A stretch of DNA of 64,000 bases from RGIG2134 sp964461115 (GTDB taxonomy: Bacteria; Cyanobacteriota; Vampirovibrionia; Gastranaerophilales; Gastranaerophilaceae), in contig CAYWSX010000008.1 of NCBI GenBank assembly GCA_964461115.1, positions 1 to 64,000 of the forward strand, read 5' to 3'. Below are positions 50,825-59,486 of this stretch, piece by piece. Position 1 is the first letter of the stretch; the number at the start of each line of letters is the position of its first letter. The notes beneath the pieces are model-generated. The model did no database searches, was not told the DNA's origin, and saw only the letters and a program-made list of their open reading frames with translations. Made by a program: the position numbers and the translations under genes.

Positions 50825-52669
50825 ATGTGCGGAATAGTAGGATATATAGGCGATAAAGAGGTCACCGAAGTACTTTTAAAAGGGCTTACCAATCTCGAAT
50901 ACAGAGGATACGATTCATCAGGGATTGCCCTCAATGACGAAGGTGATATAAAAATTTTCAAGGCGCAAGGCAAATTAGGCAATTTAAAAGAACTTTTAAA
51001 AATGCAAGCAGCAAAAATCTCTAATCCGGTATCCGGTATCGGGCATATCCGCTGGGCGACACACGGCTCACCAACCGAAGACAACGCTCACCCTCACACG
51101 TGCAACTGCGGCAAATTAGTTCTGGTACACAACGGGATTATTGAAAATTTCAAAGAATTGAAAGAAGATTTAATCAAAAAAGGCTGCGTTTTCAAATCTC
51201 AAACAGATACCGAAACCGTTGCACACTTGATTGCACACGAATATGAACAAACTAAAGACCTTGAAAAAGCGGTTACAAATTCTGTTAAAAAATTGGTAGG
51301 TGCTTATGCCATCTGCGTTTTATACAAAGACGAGCCTGACAAAATTGTGGTAGCAAGAAAAAACGCGCCTCTTTTAATCGGTGTCGGCGAAAATGAAAAC
51401 TTTATAGCATCAGATATTCCTGCGGTCATCGAATACACTCAAAAAGTTGTGTACATGGACGACTCTGAAGTCGGCGTCATCAAAAAAGACAGTTTCAAGG
51501 TTTATGACCTTGAAGGCAACGAACTCAACAAAAAAATTGATGTTCTTCCGTTTGAGCCTATGGCTCTATCCAAAATGGGTTATAAACACTTCATGCTAAA
51601 GGAAATTCACGAACAGCCTGACGTTATTCGCAACGTGCTAAACGGCAAACTTTATGATATTGACGAAAAAATTATTTTAAACGAAGTAAAAATCGATAAA
51701 GAAACCCTAAAAAAATTAAAACGCATTGAAATTATTGCCTGCGGTACTTCTTTGCATGCGGCAATGGTCGGAAAGTTTCTTATTGAAGATTTCTGCGGCA
51801 TTGCAGTAGATGTTGAAGCCTCGAGCGAATATATTTACCGAAAAACCGTTACAGATGAGCACACGCTTGTTATAGGGGTGTCTCAATCGGGCGAAACCGC
51901 GGATACTATCACAGCAATCAAACAGGCTAAAACCAAAGGTGCACACGCTTTGATTATTACAAATCGTCCGGATTCCGCGATGGCGCGTATGGCAGACAGC
52001 TTAGTGCCTATTAACGCCGGTATTGAGGTTTCCGTTGCCGCGACAAAATCTTTTACCGCACAATTGATGTCATTCTACATGTTGGCAATGTATCTTGCAG
52101 AAACAAAAGAAAGTGTTGCTAAGAATGTCTTGAAAGAGCTTAAGCACGATATTATCCAACTTCCGACTCTTATTGACAATATTTTGATGAATAAAGAGCC
52201 TATTCAAAAATGTGCAAAACAATTTGCCAATACCAAAGATTTCATCTACATTGCCCGCGGTATAAACAACGCTACAGCGCTTGAAGGGGCGTTAAAGCTA
52301 AAGGAAATAAGCTATATTAACGCTACAGGATATGCAGCAGGTGAATTAAAACACGGTCCTATAGCAATGCTTGACGAGAGCATGCCGGTTCTTTCAATTT
52401 TGATGGAAGGCACCGTATATGAAAAAATTCTTTCTAACTCGGAAGAGGCAAAAGCAAGAAATGCCAGATTGATAGCTCTTACAAATTCAGAAGACCCTGA
52501 ATTGGACAATCTTTTTGAGGTTGTACTACGAGTTCCTCATGTAAATGAGATTTTGTCGCCTGTTGTTGCGAGTGTGCCGTTGCAGCTTCTTGCATATTAC
52601 ATTGCAGAATTCCTCGGCAAAGACGTTGACCAGCCAAGAAACCTTGCAAAATCAGTAACCGTTGAATAA
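50825..52669 (+). CDS. glmS: glutamine-fructose-6-phosphate aminotransferase
   Basis: 614 aa. The first committed step to UDP-GlcNAc. The N-terminal Cys (C-G-I-V-G-Y-I-G) is the glutaminase nucleophile once Met is removed; R-Y-D-S-S-G-I-A and W-A-T-H-G are in the glutaminase domain. Two SIS domains bind fructose 6-phosphate (G-V-S-Q-S-G-E-T-A-D-T and E-G-A-L-K-L-K-E-I). It ends with the canonical D-Q-P-R-N-L-A-K-S-V-T-V-E. aagga precedes the ATG. The last base of its stop codon is the first base of a downstream small gene. Confidence 0.97.
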   Translation: MCGIVGYIGDKEVTEVLLKGLTNLEYRGYDSSGIALNDEGDIKIFKAQGKLGNLKELLKMQAAKISNPVSGIGHIRWATHGSPTEDNAHPHTCNCGKLVLVHNGIIENFKELKEDLIKKGCVFKSQTDTETVAHLIAHEYEQTKDLEKAVTNSVKKLVGAYAICVLYKDEPDKIVVARKNAPLLIGVGENENFIASDIPAVIEYTQKVVYMDDSEVGVIKKDSFKVYDLEGNELNKKIDVLPFEPMALSKMGYKHFMLKEIHEQPDVIRNVLNGKLYDIDEKIILNEVKIDKETLKKLKRIEIIACGTSLHAAMVGKFLIEDFCGIAVDVEASSEYIYRKTVTDEHTLVIGVSQSGETADTITAIKQAKTKGAHALIITNRPDSAMARMADSLVPINAGIEVSVAATKSFTAQLMSFYMLAMYLAETKESVAKNVLKELKHDIIQLPTLIDNILMNKEPIQKCAKQFANTKDFIYIARGINNATALEGALKLKEISYINATGYAAGELKHGPIAMLDESMPVLSILMEGTVYEKILSNSEEAKARNARLIALTNSEDPELDNLFEVVLRVPHVNEILSPVVASVPLQLLAYYIAEFLGKDVDQPRNLAKSVTVE

Positions 52670-52833
52670 TGAGAATATCAAGCTCTGAAATTAAAATACC
52701 CAAAATCGACAATCCGAACAGCAGATATATCGAAGAAAATCTGCAAAAAATGGGACTAAAAGTGATACGCTGGGCGATTGTGGGAATGGATGAAAAAGAT
52801 TTAACGGTAAGTGTTTCATATTCCGAATACTAA
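52669..52833 (+). CDS. 54-aa protein translationally coupled to glmS
   Basis: Begins M-R-I-S-S-S-E-I-K-I-P-K-I-D-N-P and ends V-S-V-S-Y-S-E-Y. The ATG shares one base with the glmS stop codon (TAATG), which favours re-initiation by terminating ribosomes. The layout, a short beta start, a helix Y-I-E-E-N-L-Q-K-M-G and a beta end (V-I-R-W-A-I-V ... L-T-V-S-V-S-Y), looks like a compact folded domain. No family recognised. It overlaps the convergent Sua5/TsaC gene end by 4 nt. Confidence 0.65.
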   Translation: MRISSSEIKIPKIDNPNSRYIEENLQKMGLKVIRWAIVGMDEKDLTVSVSYSEY

Positions 52834-53399
52834 TCTAAAATTACAGCACCTTGGCGTAAAACTTTTATATTTTCATCCAGAATTAATACAACCGTTGATT
52901 CTAAGCCTTTGGCTGAATCTGATTCATCCGGCAAGACATAATCGACGTAGTCACCAATAAATTCGACGGCTTCTTTGTAATTTTTTGCTGATGATTGGCC
53001 GGATAGGTTGGCACTTGTAGTTGCTAAAACATGTCCGTCAATATTTTCGCAAATAGTTTTGAACACTGAATTGTCAGGAACTCTGATTCCTACTGTCGGC
53101 ATGCCTGAAGTCATGTGGTCATCTGCTTTTGAGGACTTTTTACAAATAAGTGTAATGGCACCGGGAAAGTGCTTTTCAGCGAGATTCTTTGCAGTTGTTG
53201 ACATGTTTTCTACATAAGGCAAAAGATTCTCAAGCGAATTGGACATCAAAATAAGCGGCTTGGAGCGGTCACGTCCTTTGAGTTCATATATTTTTTCCAC
53301 TGCTTTTTCTGACGAAGGAAGACAACCGACACCCCAAACTGTATCTGTCACGAAAGCAATTACCCCGTCATTTTTTAAAATTTCATTTATATTTTTCAT
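52830..53399 (-). CDS. tsaC: L-threonylcarbamoyladenylate synthase (Sua5/YrdC/TsaC family)
   Basis: 189 aa, the short TsaC form. It makes threonylcarbamoyl-AMP for the t6A37 tRNA modification. T-D-T-V-W-G-V-G near the start, K-G-R-D-R-S-K-P-L, P-G-A-I-T-L-I, G-I-R-V-P and T-S-A-N-L-S-G are family motifs; the K-x-R-x-x-x-K-P-L element is conserved. Its stop codon overlaps the 54-aa gene. It starts just 3 nt before the murJ stop and could be its operon partner. Confidence 0.93.
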   Translation of the reverse strand: MKNINEILKNDGVIAFVTDTVWGVGCLPSSEKAVEKIYELKGRDRSKPLILMSNSLENLLPYVENMSTTAKNLAEKHFPGAITLICKKSSKADDHMTSGMPTVGIRVPDNSVFKTICENIDGHVLATTSANLSGQSSAKNYKEAVEFIGDYVDYVLPDESDSAKGLESTVVLILDENIKVLRQGAVILD

Positions 53400-53402
53400 T
53401 TT

Positions 53403-55010
53403 TTACCTTAATCTTGATTTTATTTTAACAAAAATTCTCAACATCATTTCTCGGCCGTAGGGCACCTTGAAAACCCAGACAAAAGCAGCATAGACAGCAC
53501 AAATAGCAAACAGCATTACAAAAATATTTACAAACAGAGGCAGGTTAAGCACTGCAAAACCTCTGTATAGGAATAAGCATACAACATAAGTTAAAGCTGC
53601 GACAAAAGCCATTTTTGCAAGGTCTTTAAAATAATTTCTGTAACCTAAACTCATTTTCTTACGCAGGAAATAACCTAAAACAGCAGCGTTCCATAGCGTT
53701 ACAAGTGACGTTGAAAGAGTAATACCACCGATACCCATTTTCGGCACCATTATCCAGTTTAGAAGAAACTTTAAAATAATTGAACCGAAAGCAACATAAA
53801 ACGGCGTTTTAGAGTCATTAAACGCATAATAAACCCGTGTGATAGAATCTCTGAACACATAAGGAAGCAAGGAAACCGACAAGAACAGCAATGCTTGCGA
53901 AACCATAAAAGTTGCATCCGAGCCGAACGCACCACGCTGAAATATCATCTGCACAGCGTCATATCCAAGCAATATGATTCCGATTAAAATCGGGAAACTT
54001 GCCAAATTTAATAAACCTACACCCTTATTGAAGTAGTAACGAATATCATCGTATTTTTTATCGGCAACAAGCTTAGAAAACAGCGGAAATAACGGAACCA
54101 AAAAAGCCGTAACCAAAATTCCGACCGGAAACTGGAAAATCCTGTTCGCATAACCGATTGCAGACCACGCGCCTTCTTTTAGAGAGGAGGCAAAGAACAT
54201 ATCAACGTATATATGAATTTGTCCGACCGTAGAACTCAAAATCGCCGGGAATAGAAGCTCCAATATACTTTTAAACTGCGGATTATTAAAAAAGTCAAAA
54301 TTTGGCTTAAATCTGAATCCGAGTTCTTTTATTTTCGGGAATTGGAATAAAAATTGGCATATGGCACCGACTGTCGTAGCAAGTGCAAGAACCGCTCCTG
54401 TATTATCATTACGGGCAAGTGAAATTATGATTATTATCGCCATACTCATCAAAATCGGCGAAATATTCGGTATCATAAATTTTTTGTAAGAAACCAGAAT
54501 ACCATAATAAATTCCCACGATACCGCCGATTACAAAAACCGGAGACATAATTTTTAAATGCTGTGACGCAAGATGAACAAGCTCTGGCGAACCGTTCGAG
54601 ATAATAATTTTCATTATTACGTCCGAGAAAGTAAAAATCAAAACTCCAAGAGTTACAAAAACAATCAAAGTTGCTGTTAAAAAAGTATTAAAAAGCTTAT
54701 TAAGGTTTTCGTCGGCTTTTTGATTGGTGTCAGGAATGAGTTTCGAAAAAACACTCACAACCGCGCTGTGAAAAGGCCCGCCAACTCCACCAAGCAAAAC
54801 AATTGCAAGTGAAGGGATTTGATACGCATAAAAATAAGAGTCGGAAACAAGCCCTGCCCCGTAAAAATTAGCAGTAACCAAGTCTCTTAAAAAACCTATT
54901 ATTTTGCTTATAATAATGACCACAGCAATCAGCCATGCGGATTTTAAAAGACTGTCACCTTTTATCTGTTGACAATTTTCCTCTGTTTCACTCGACATTT
55001 TCTGTTCCAT
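53403..55010 (-). CDS. murJ: lipid II flippase MurJ
   Basis: 535 aa with about 14 transmembrane helices (MVF family). It moves lipid II across the inner membrane for peptidoglycan synthesis. L-R-D-L-V-T-A-N-F-Y-G near residue 43, G-G-V-G-G-P-F-H-S-A-V and P-I-G-V-like helix residues (Y-A-N-R-I-F-Q-F-P-V-G-I) are family signatures. Alternative ATG at 54998 is possible; GGAACAG precedes it. The gene overlaps the 3' end of the upstream SpoIID-like gene by 23 nt, indicating coupling. Confidence 0.94.
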   Translation of the reverse strand: MEQKMSSETEENCQQIKGDSLLKSAWLIAVVIIISKIIGFLRDLVTANFYGAGLVSDSYFYAYQIPSLAIVLLGGVGGPFHSAVVSVFSKLIPDTNQKADENLNKLFNTFLTATLIVFVTLGVLIFTFSDVIMKIIISNGSPELVHLASQHLKIMSPVFVIGGIVGIYYGILVSYKKFMIPNISPILMSMAIIIIISLARNDNTGAVLALATTVGAICQFLFQFPKIKELGFRFKPNFDFFNNPQFKSILELLFPAILSSTVGQIHIYVDMFFASSLKEGAWSAIGYANRIFQFPVGILVTAFLVPLFPLFSKLVADKKYDDIRYYFNKGVGLLNLASFPILIGIILLGYDAVQMIFQRGAFGSDATFMVSQALLFLSVSLLPYVFRDSITRVYYAFNDSKTPFYVAFGSIILKFLLNWIMVPKMGIGGITLSTSLVTLWNAAVLGYFLRKKMSLGYRNYFKDLAKMAFVAALTYVVCLFLYRGFAVLNLPLFVNIFVMLFAICAVYAAFVWVFKVPYGREMMLRIFVKIKSRLR

Positions 55011-56661
55011 ACAATTCGATAAACACCTTTATTGCCTTACCTCTATTATCATCTAAAGGATAGAAAAAATACACTTTATTATCGCCGTTACTTAAGTATT
55101 GTGAAATATCTACACGATATTTACCCGAAAGTCTAGGCTGTGCTTTAAATTTAAACTCTTTGCCGTTTATGACAACTTTGAGTTCAAGATTGCTCCATTT
55201 GTTTTCAACAACAAGCGTTCCTTGTCTTTTTGAGGCATAAAAATCAAACAGGGCAGAATTCTTGAAAGGGTCATTTGACAACTCGACAGGAATCGTCGCC
55301 AGCGTTGTGCCTTGGTAATAATGCTTTAAAATTTGGTCGAAAGAAGCACCGTTTTTAGACATAGCGCCTGCACCAAATTGGCTCATACCTACACCATGTC
55401 CGAAACCGCCACCGTACACTGTTATTAAGGATAAATTTCCATCCTCGTCTTGCACTTGTTCAAATGCCATATTCGCACTTGGCATTGCTTTTCCATCTTT
55501 TTTAAACAATCTGCGAATAGTAAGTTCTTTTTCTACAACAAAAGTATTTTTATCCGTAATTATCTCCATAGAGACAATTTTGCCTGACTTTCCGCGTTTT
55601 GTAATTTTTATTTCTTTTAAATTTCCAAAATCTTCCGGATTCTTAAGTTCCGGTTTTGAATAACCTGATTTATAAGCAGACGGAAGATTTTCTTTCAAAA
55701 CTTTTTCTAATTCGTCCTTGGTCCATTCACGCTTCCAGCGAAAATAAGGAGATTCGTTATCAAATGTCAGCGGAGTTGATTTGTAAAACTCCAGTGCGTC
55801 TTTATCTTTGTCAAGAGGCTTGATTTTTGCATTATCGGGAACCGCACTCAAGTATGGGTGAAATTCTGGTTTTCTAGGGAGAAAAGCGCTTTCGTATTCT
55901 TCCGTATATCCACCCGCCGTTGAACTGTACAGCGCCAAAATTATTTCGTCTTTGTACTGCGCCACAAGCCCCCGTGTTTCACCAACCGCGCGGGTTGCAA
56001 GAGGTGATTCCGTGTTTGCGCCAAAATAAACCTGACAAGCAACACTGTCACAAACATCAAACTCGTGGTATTTTATTTCGCGGGGACGAATTGTATAGTT
56101 TCTTGCGGCAACCGCTTGTGCTTTAAGAGCTTCAAGACCAAATCTCACAGGCATTTCATTAGGAACAACACCGCGAAGATATGTTTCTAAATTCAACACG
56201 TTGTTTGTTAAAAACATGTTTTCTTTGCACTTTGGTTTTACCAGCTCAAAACTTCCTCTGTACAAAGCCGGTTTTCCTGCGCGTTTTAAATTATAAACCC
56301 CGACTAAACCCGAATTTGTAGTGCTCAACGTCATCGGAGGCTGAATTTCTTTTTCAACAAGCTTGTTGTCTATGTAAATATCAAAAAGATTGTTTTTCAT
56401 CACAACCCGAACAGGAATATCTGCCTCAATTTCTTTAATGGTTTTACCCGAATTTTTTTCTTTGATTATTAACTTATCTGTTGCATAGAAAGTATTTTCA
56501 GCATAATAATAACGCTGAAAACTATTATCGCTTATACCGACACTGATAATTCTGTTCGTTGTAATTGGCGCGCCCAAAACGGTAGCCTCATCCGCCGCAA
56601 AAGCAGAAGGTACAACCCCTAAAAACAAACTCAGCAATATTAAAAAAAGTTTTTTCTTCAT
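54988..56661 (-). CDS. SpoIID/LytB-domain cell-wall protein
   Basis: 557 aa, exported (signal peptide M-K-K-K-L-F-L-I-L-L-S, cleavage near S-A-F-A-A). The SpoIID domain is centred on Y-L-R-G-V-V-P-N-E-M and E-A-L-K-A-Q-A-V-A-A-R-N-Y. G-G-F-G-H-G-V-G-M-S-Q-F-G-A matches the conserved G-H-G-x-G-M-S-Q-x-G box. Bacillus SpoIID is a lytic transglycosylase on denuded glycan during engulfment; homologues in non-sporulating bacteria act on the wall generally. A beta-rich C-terminal domain of about 120 residues follows. It overlaps murJ. Confidence 0.9.
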   Translation of the reverse strand: MKKKLFLILLSLFLGVVPSAFAADEATVLGAPITTNRIISVGISDNSFQRYYYAENTFYATDKLIIKEKNSGKTIKEIEADIPVRVVMKNNLFDIYIDNKLVEKEIQPPMTLSTTNSGLVGVYNLKRAGKPALYRGSFELVKPKCKENMFLTNNVLNLETYLRGVVPNEMPVRFGLEALKAQAVAARNYTIRPREIKYHEFDVCDSVACQVYFGANTESPLATRAVGETRGLVAQYKDEIILALYSSTAGGYTEEYESAFLPRKPEFHPYLSAVPDNAKIKPLDKDKDALEFYKSTPLTFDNESPYFRWKREWTKDELEKVLKENLPSAYKSGYSKPELKNPEDFGNLKEIKITKRGKSGKIVSMEIITDKNTFVVEKELTIRRLFKKDGKAMPSANMAFEQVQDEDGNLSLITVYGGGFGHGVGMSQFGAGAMSKNGASFDQILKHYYQGTTLATIPVELSNDPFKNSALFDFYASKRQGTLVVENKWSNLELKVVINGKEFKFKAQPRLSGKYRVDISQYLSNGDNKVYFFYPLDDNRGKAIKVFIELYGTENVE

Positions 56662-56694
56662 AACTTGTTTATCTTAAAACAAACAAGCAAATTA

Positions 56695-57033
56695 TTATAC
56701 AATTTTGAATCGTCGGTTTTTCAACTCAAATTTGTCTTCGATACAGCTTTCCTCACAAGGATAAATGCTAAAATAATCGTCGTAATTAAGTAAATTCAGC
56801 ACGGCGAAAATGTCCGCATCCAGATTACACAAAGAAAGTTTATTTTGCTCGGAAATTTCTTTTAATAGTGTAAGTGTATTGTTCTTAACAGAGGAAACTT
56901 TTTCCATATTCATTATGACGCGATTTTTTTCAGTAGCACTTACTATATGCTTAACCATTGCCACATCTTCCGGCTCAAGTTCATGCCCGCAGTCACATAT
57001 TAATTTTTCTTGTGTATCCCTAATGCGTATCAT
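56695..57033 (-). CDS. STAS-like domain protein
   Basis: 112 aa. The pattern V-I-M-N-M-E-K-V-S-S-V-K-N-N-T-L-T-L-L-K-E-I, then K-L-S-L-C-N-L and V-L-N-L-L-N-Y-D-D-Y-F-S-I-Y follows the STAS (anti-sigma-factor antagonist) fold in order. At the site where SpoIIAA-type proteins have a phosphorylatable Ser, N-N-T is present, so the usual switch may be missing or use Thr. The N-terminus has C-D-C-G, and a C-E-E-S-C pair lies near the end. No anti-sigma kinase is nearby. Confidence 0.7.
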   Translation of the reverse strand: MIRIRDTQEKLICDCGHELEPEDVAMVKHIVSATEKNRVIMNMEKVSSVKNNTLTLLKEISEQNKLSLCNLDADIFAVLNLLNYDDYFSIYPCEESCIEDKFELKNRRFKIV

Positions 57034-57140
57034 AATCCCGTTTTAGTCCAAATATTTCTTTATTACATTATCATTTTAACAGTGTTTTTTCATTAATGGA
57101 ATTGTAAGAAAGTTTAAACTTTCTTCAACTAAAGTTTAAT

Positions 57141-57494
57141 TTAAGGAACATAAATTTCGATATTTTCAACCCTGTAGCGGGGAATAACCACTTTAGTGTC
57201 TTCACATAAAATTTTTACAAATGAACTGTCTGCAAAAATAATTTTTCCGCTGTATCTTAATTTTTGGCGCGAAATAGTATGTTTACGTGCAATTACAGTA
57301 TCTTTAAAAACAGGACTAGGCGTTTTCCTGACAATTGAGACAATTGTTCCGTTTGTTTTTATGTTTATCAGACCATCCATCACTCCGTCAATTTTACCGT
57401 TTATAACCTCCGTGTTTCCGTTATAAACCGTATCTGCAAAGGTTGGAACAGCACCAAACAACACTAAAATTAATATTAAAATTATTTTTTTCAT
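57141..57494 (-). CDS. small exported protein of unknown function
   Basis: 117 aa with a clear signal peptide (M-K-K-I-I-L-I-L-I-L-V-L-F-G, cleavage near T-F-A-D). The mature part alternates short beta strands (D-G-L-I-N-I-K-T-N-G-T-I-V-S-I) and lacks Cys pairs. It may be a small beta-barrel. No family identified. The spacing to the STAS-like gene is 107 nt, so cotranscription is not evident. Confidence 0.68.
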   Translation of the reverse strand: MKKIILILILVLFGAVPTFADTVYNGNTEVINGKIDGVMDGLINIKTNGTIVSIVRKTPSPVFKDTVIARKHTISRQKLRYSGKIIFADSSFVKILCEDTKVVIPRYRVENIEIYVP

Positions 57495-57627
57495 TCTTCC
57501 TCTTTTCTAACAAAAGAATAGCAAATTTTTTCAAATAAAGCCAGAGTGCACTAAAAATTATACAAACGTCGAATGTTTTGCATGTTTATTTTATGGACTA
57601 TAAGAATGCAGGAAAAAGGAGAAAAAA

Positions 57628-58203
57628 ATGGCAGATTATTTACAAGGAAGTGAAACTGAAAAAAATCTTATGATTGCGTTCTCAGGCGAATCGCAAGCCC
57701 GCAACCGTTATACATATTATGCAAAAATTGCGAAAAAAGAAGGCTATGACCAAATTGCAGACATTTTTTTAGAAACCGCATGCAACGAAATGGCTCACGC
57801 TAAGGTCTTTTTTGAATATCTTGAAGGTGAACCCGTAACTGTAACCGCAAAATATATTACAGGTCTTGGAGATACAAAACAAAATTTAAGATATGCAATT
57901 ATGGGTGAACATGAGGAAAATTCTCATCTTTATCCGTATTTTGCAGAAGTTGCAGACAGTGAAGGATTCCCGGACATAGCAAACTCATTCCGCCAAATTA
58001 CAAAAGTTGAAAAATGCCATGAAGAGAGATATGCTAAGCTGTTGAGCAATATTGAACAAGACATTGTGTTCAAACGGGACTCTGAAGTGGAATGGATTTG
58101 TACAAATTGCGGCTTTAGAATTACCAGCAAAGAAGCTCCAAAAAAATGCCCTTCGTGCAAACATCCACAGGAATATTTCGAAATGTGGTGCCAAAACTAT
58201 TAA
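57628..58203 (+). CDS. rbr: rubrerythrin
   Basis: 191 aa, classic length. A four-helix di-iron domain (E-S-Q-A-R-N-R-Y, E-M-A-H-A, E-E-N-S-H, E-K-C-H-E-E-R-Y) is followed by a C-terminal rubredoxin Fe-Cys4 site (C-T-N-C-G ... C-P-S-C). It reduces hydrogen peroxide in anaerobes using NAD(P)H-derived electrons. aaaaaggag precedes the ATG. The 3' end is overlapped antisense by a broken prepilin gene, and its terminator lies inside that gene. Confidence 0.96.
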   Translation: MADYLQGSETEKNLMIAFSGESQARNRYTYYAKIAKKEGYDQIADIFLETACNEMAHAKVFFEYLEGEPVTVTAKYITGLGDTKQNLRYAIMGEHEENSHLYPYFAEVADSEGFPDIANSFRQITKVEKCHEERYAKLLSNIEQDIVFKRDSEVEWICTNCGFRITSKEAPKKCPSCKHPQEYFEMWCQNY

Positions 58204-58474
58204 TTACGAAAAAGAGGCTTAATGCCTCTTTTTTATCGCTTTTTACATATTCAAGCTTTGAATCCGGATTTGTTGTTGAAGCCATCCCTATACCCACATT
58301 TCCTGTGGGGCGGACTATATGACCCCCAAAAATGGTTTTTAACCATAAACAATCAGAAGTGTTAATTTGTTTTGCTTTTTTGGAGAAAATAGGAGCCATT
58401 GCCGCTAGAGCAATGCTCACAATTAAAAGTGTAATCATTGCTTCTGCAACAGAAAAGCCTTTTTCTTTTTTCAT
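58121..58474 (-). pseudogene. truncated prepilin-like gene with tail-fibre-type motif
   Basis: Open frame of 117 codons. G-F-S-V-A-E-A-M-I-T-L-L-I-V-S-I-A is a prepilin helix. N-V-G-I-G-M-A and P-D-S-K-L-E then recall the (V-G-I-G-T-x-x-P-x-x-K-L-E-V) motif of phage tail-fibre or trimeric adhesin proteins. Downstream the frame runs through the rubrerythrin terminator and 83 nt into rubrerythrin on the opposite strand, where the sequence loses any pilin character. The true gene is therefore probably cut short at its 3' end. Confidence 0.6.
58209..58234 (+). terminator. rubrerythrin terminator
   Basis: AAAAAGAGGC (58209-58218) pairs with GCCTCTTTTT (58224-58233). Confidence 0.85.
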
Positions 58475-58538
58475 GACAAATCCAGATAAACTATTAATGT
58501 GAATGTTATATCAGCGCACTGACGCTTGTCAAGAAGGT

Positions 58539-59486
58539 TTACCTGTGTCTCCAACAGGCAACATCAGTTTTACCAATGGTTATCAAATCAGGATTTTTTT
58601 TTGGGCAAATGTCCATAATTTCTACACACCGAGGATGAAACGGACATCCGTTAATTTTATCATTCAGTGCCGGCGGCTGACCATCAATTGGTATGAGTTT
58701 ATCTTGGTTCATATCCGGTAATGCTTTAAAAAGAGCCTTTGTGTATGGATGAAGCGGATTTTTAAATAACTCTTCCCGTGAGGTATATTCAACAATACGT
58801 CCGGCATACATAACAGCCACAAAATCAGCATTTTCGGCAACCAAAGCAAGGTCATGCGTGATTAAAATTATGGATGTTTGTGTTTTTTCTTTGATCTCCT
58901 CAAGCAGGTTCATAATTTGAGCCTGAACGGTTACATCTAATGCCGTTGTCGGCTCATCTGCGATAATAAGATCAGCATGACACGCAAGTGCCATGGCTAT
59001 AATGATACGCTGCTTCATTCCGCCCGAAAGCTCATGTGGATATGCATTCATTCTTTCTTCGGCATTTGGAATTTTTACTTCTTTAAGCGCATTTATAGCT
59101 ATTAGATTCGGATTTTCGACTTTAGGCTGATGAAGATTAATTACCTCCAAAAGCTGGTTTCCTACGGTATACAAAGGGTTCAACGCTGTCATCGGATCTT
59201 GGGGAATCAGTGCAATATTTTTGCCTCTAATTTTTTGCATTTGAAAATCTGACTTTAACAGTAAATTTTCCCCTCCAAAAAGAACCTGTCCTGATTTAAT
59301 TTCTGCCGTTTCGGGCAAAAGGTTTAAAATACTCATCGCCGTCAGTGTTTTTCCGCTGCCTGACTCTCCGACAATGGCCAGCATTTTACCTTTATCTACG
59401 TTTAAACTTACATCATATAACACCTGTTTAAAGCCGCTTGATAAATTAAAACCCAAATTCAGTTTTTCTATTACTAATAAAGTCAT
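58539..59486 (-). CDS. OppD/DppD-like ABC transporter ATPase
   Basis: 315 aa from the ATG at 59486. Walker A G-E-S-G-S-G-K-T, signature L-S-G-G-M-K-Q-R and Walker B L-I-I-A-D-E-P-T-T-A-L-D are intact. The C-terminal G-C-P-F-H-P-R-C ... C-P-K-K motif is the cysteine-bearing extension of OppD-type peptide/nickel ATPases. No permease, OppF or binding protein gene is present. Its ATG overlaps the stop codon of the upstream dehydrogenase (TGATG). Confidence 0.9.
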   Translation of the reverse strand: MTLLVIEKLNLGFNLSSGFKQVLYDVSLNVDKGKMLAIVGESGSGKTLTAMSILNLLPETAEIKSGQVLFGGENLLLKSDFQMQKIRGKNIALIPQDPMTALNPLYTVGNQLLEVINLHQPKVENPNLIAINALKEVKIPNAEERMNAYPHELSGGMKQRIIIAMALACHADLIIADEPTTALDVTVQAQIMNLLEEIKEKTQTSIILITHDLALVAENADFVAVMYAGRIVEYTSREELFKNPLHPYTKALFKALPDMNQDKLIPIDGQPPALNDKINGCPFHPRCVEIMDICPKKNPDLITIGKTDVACWRHR

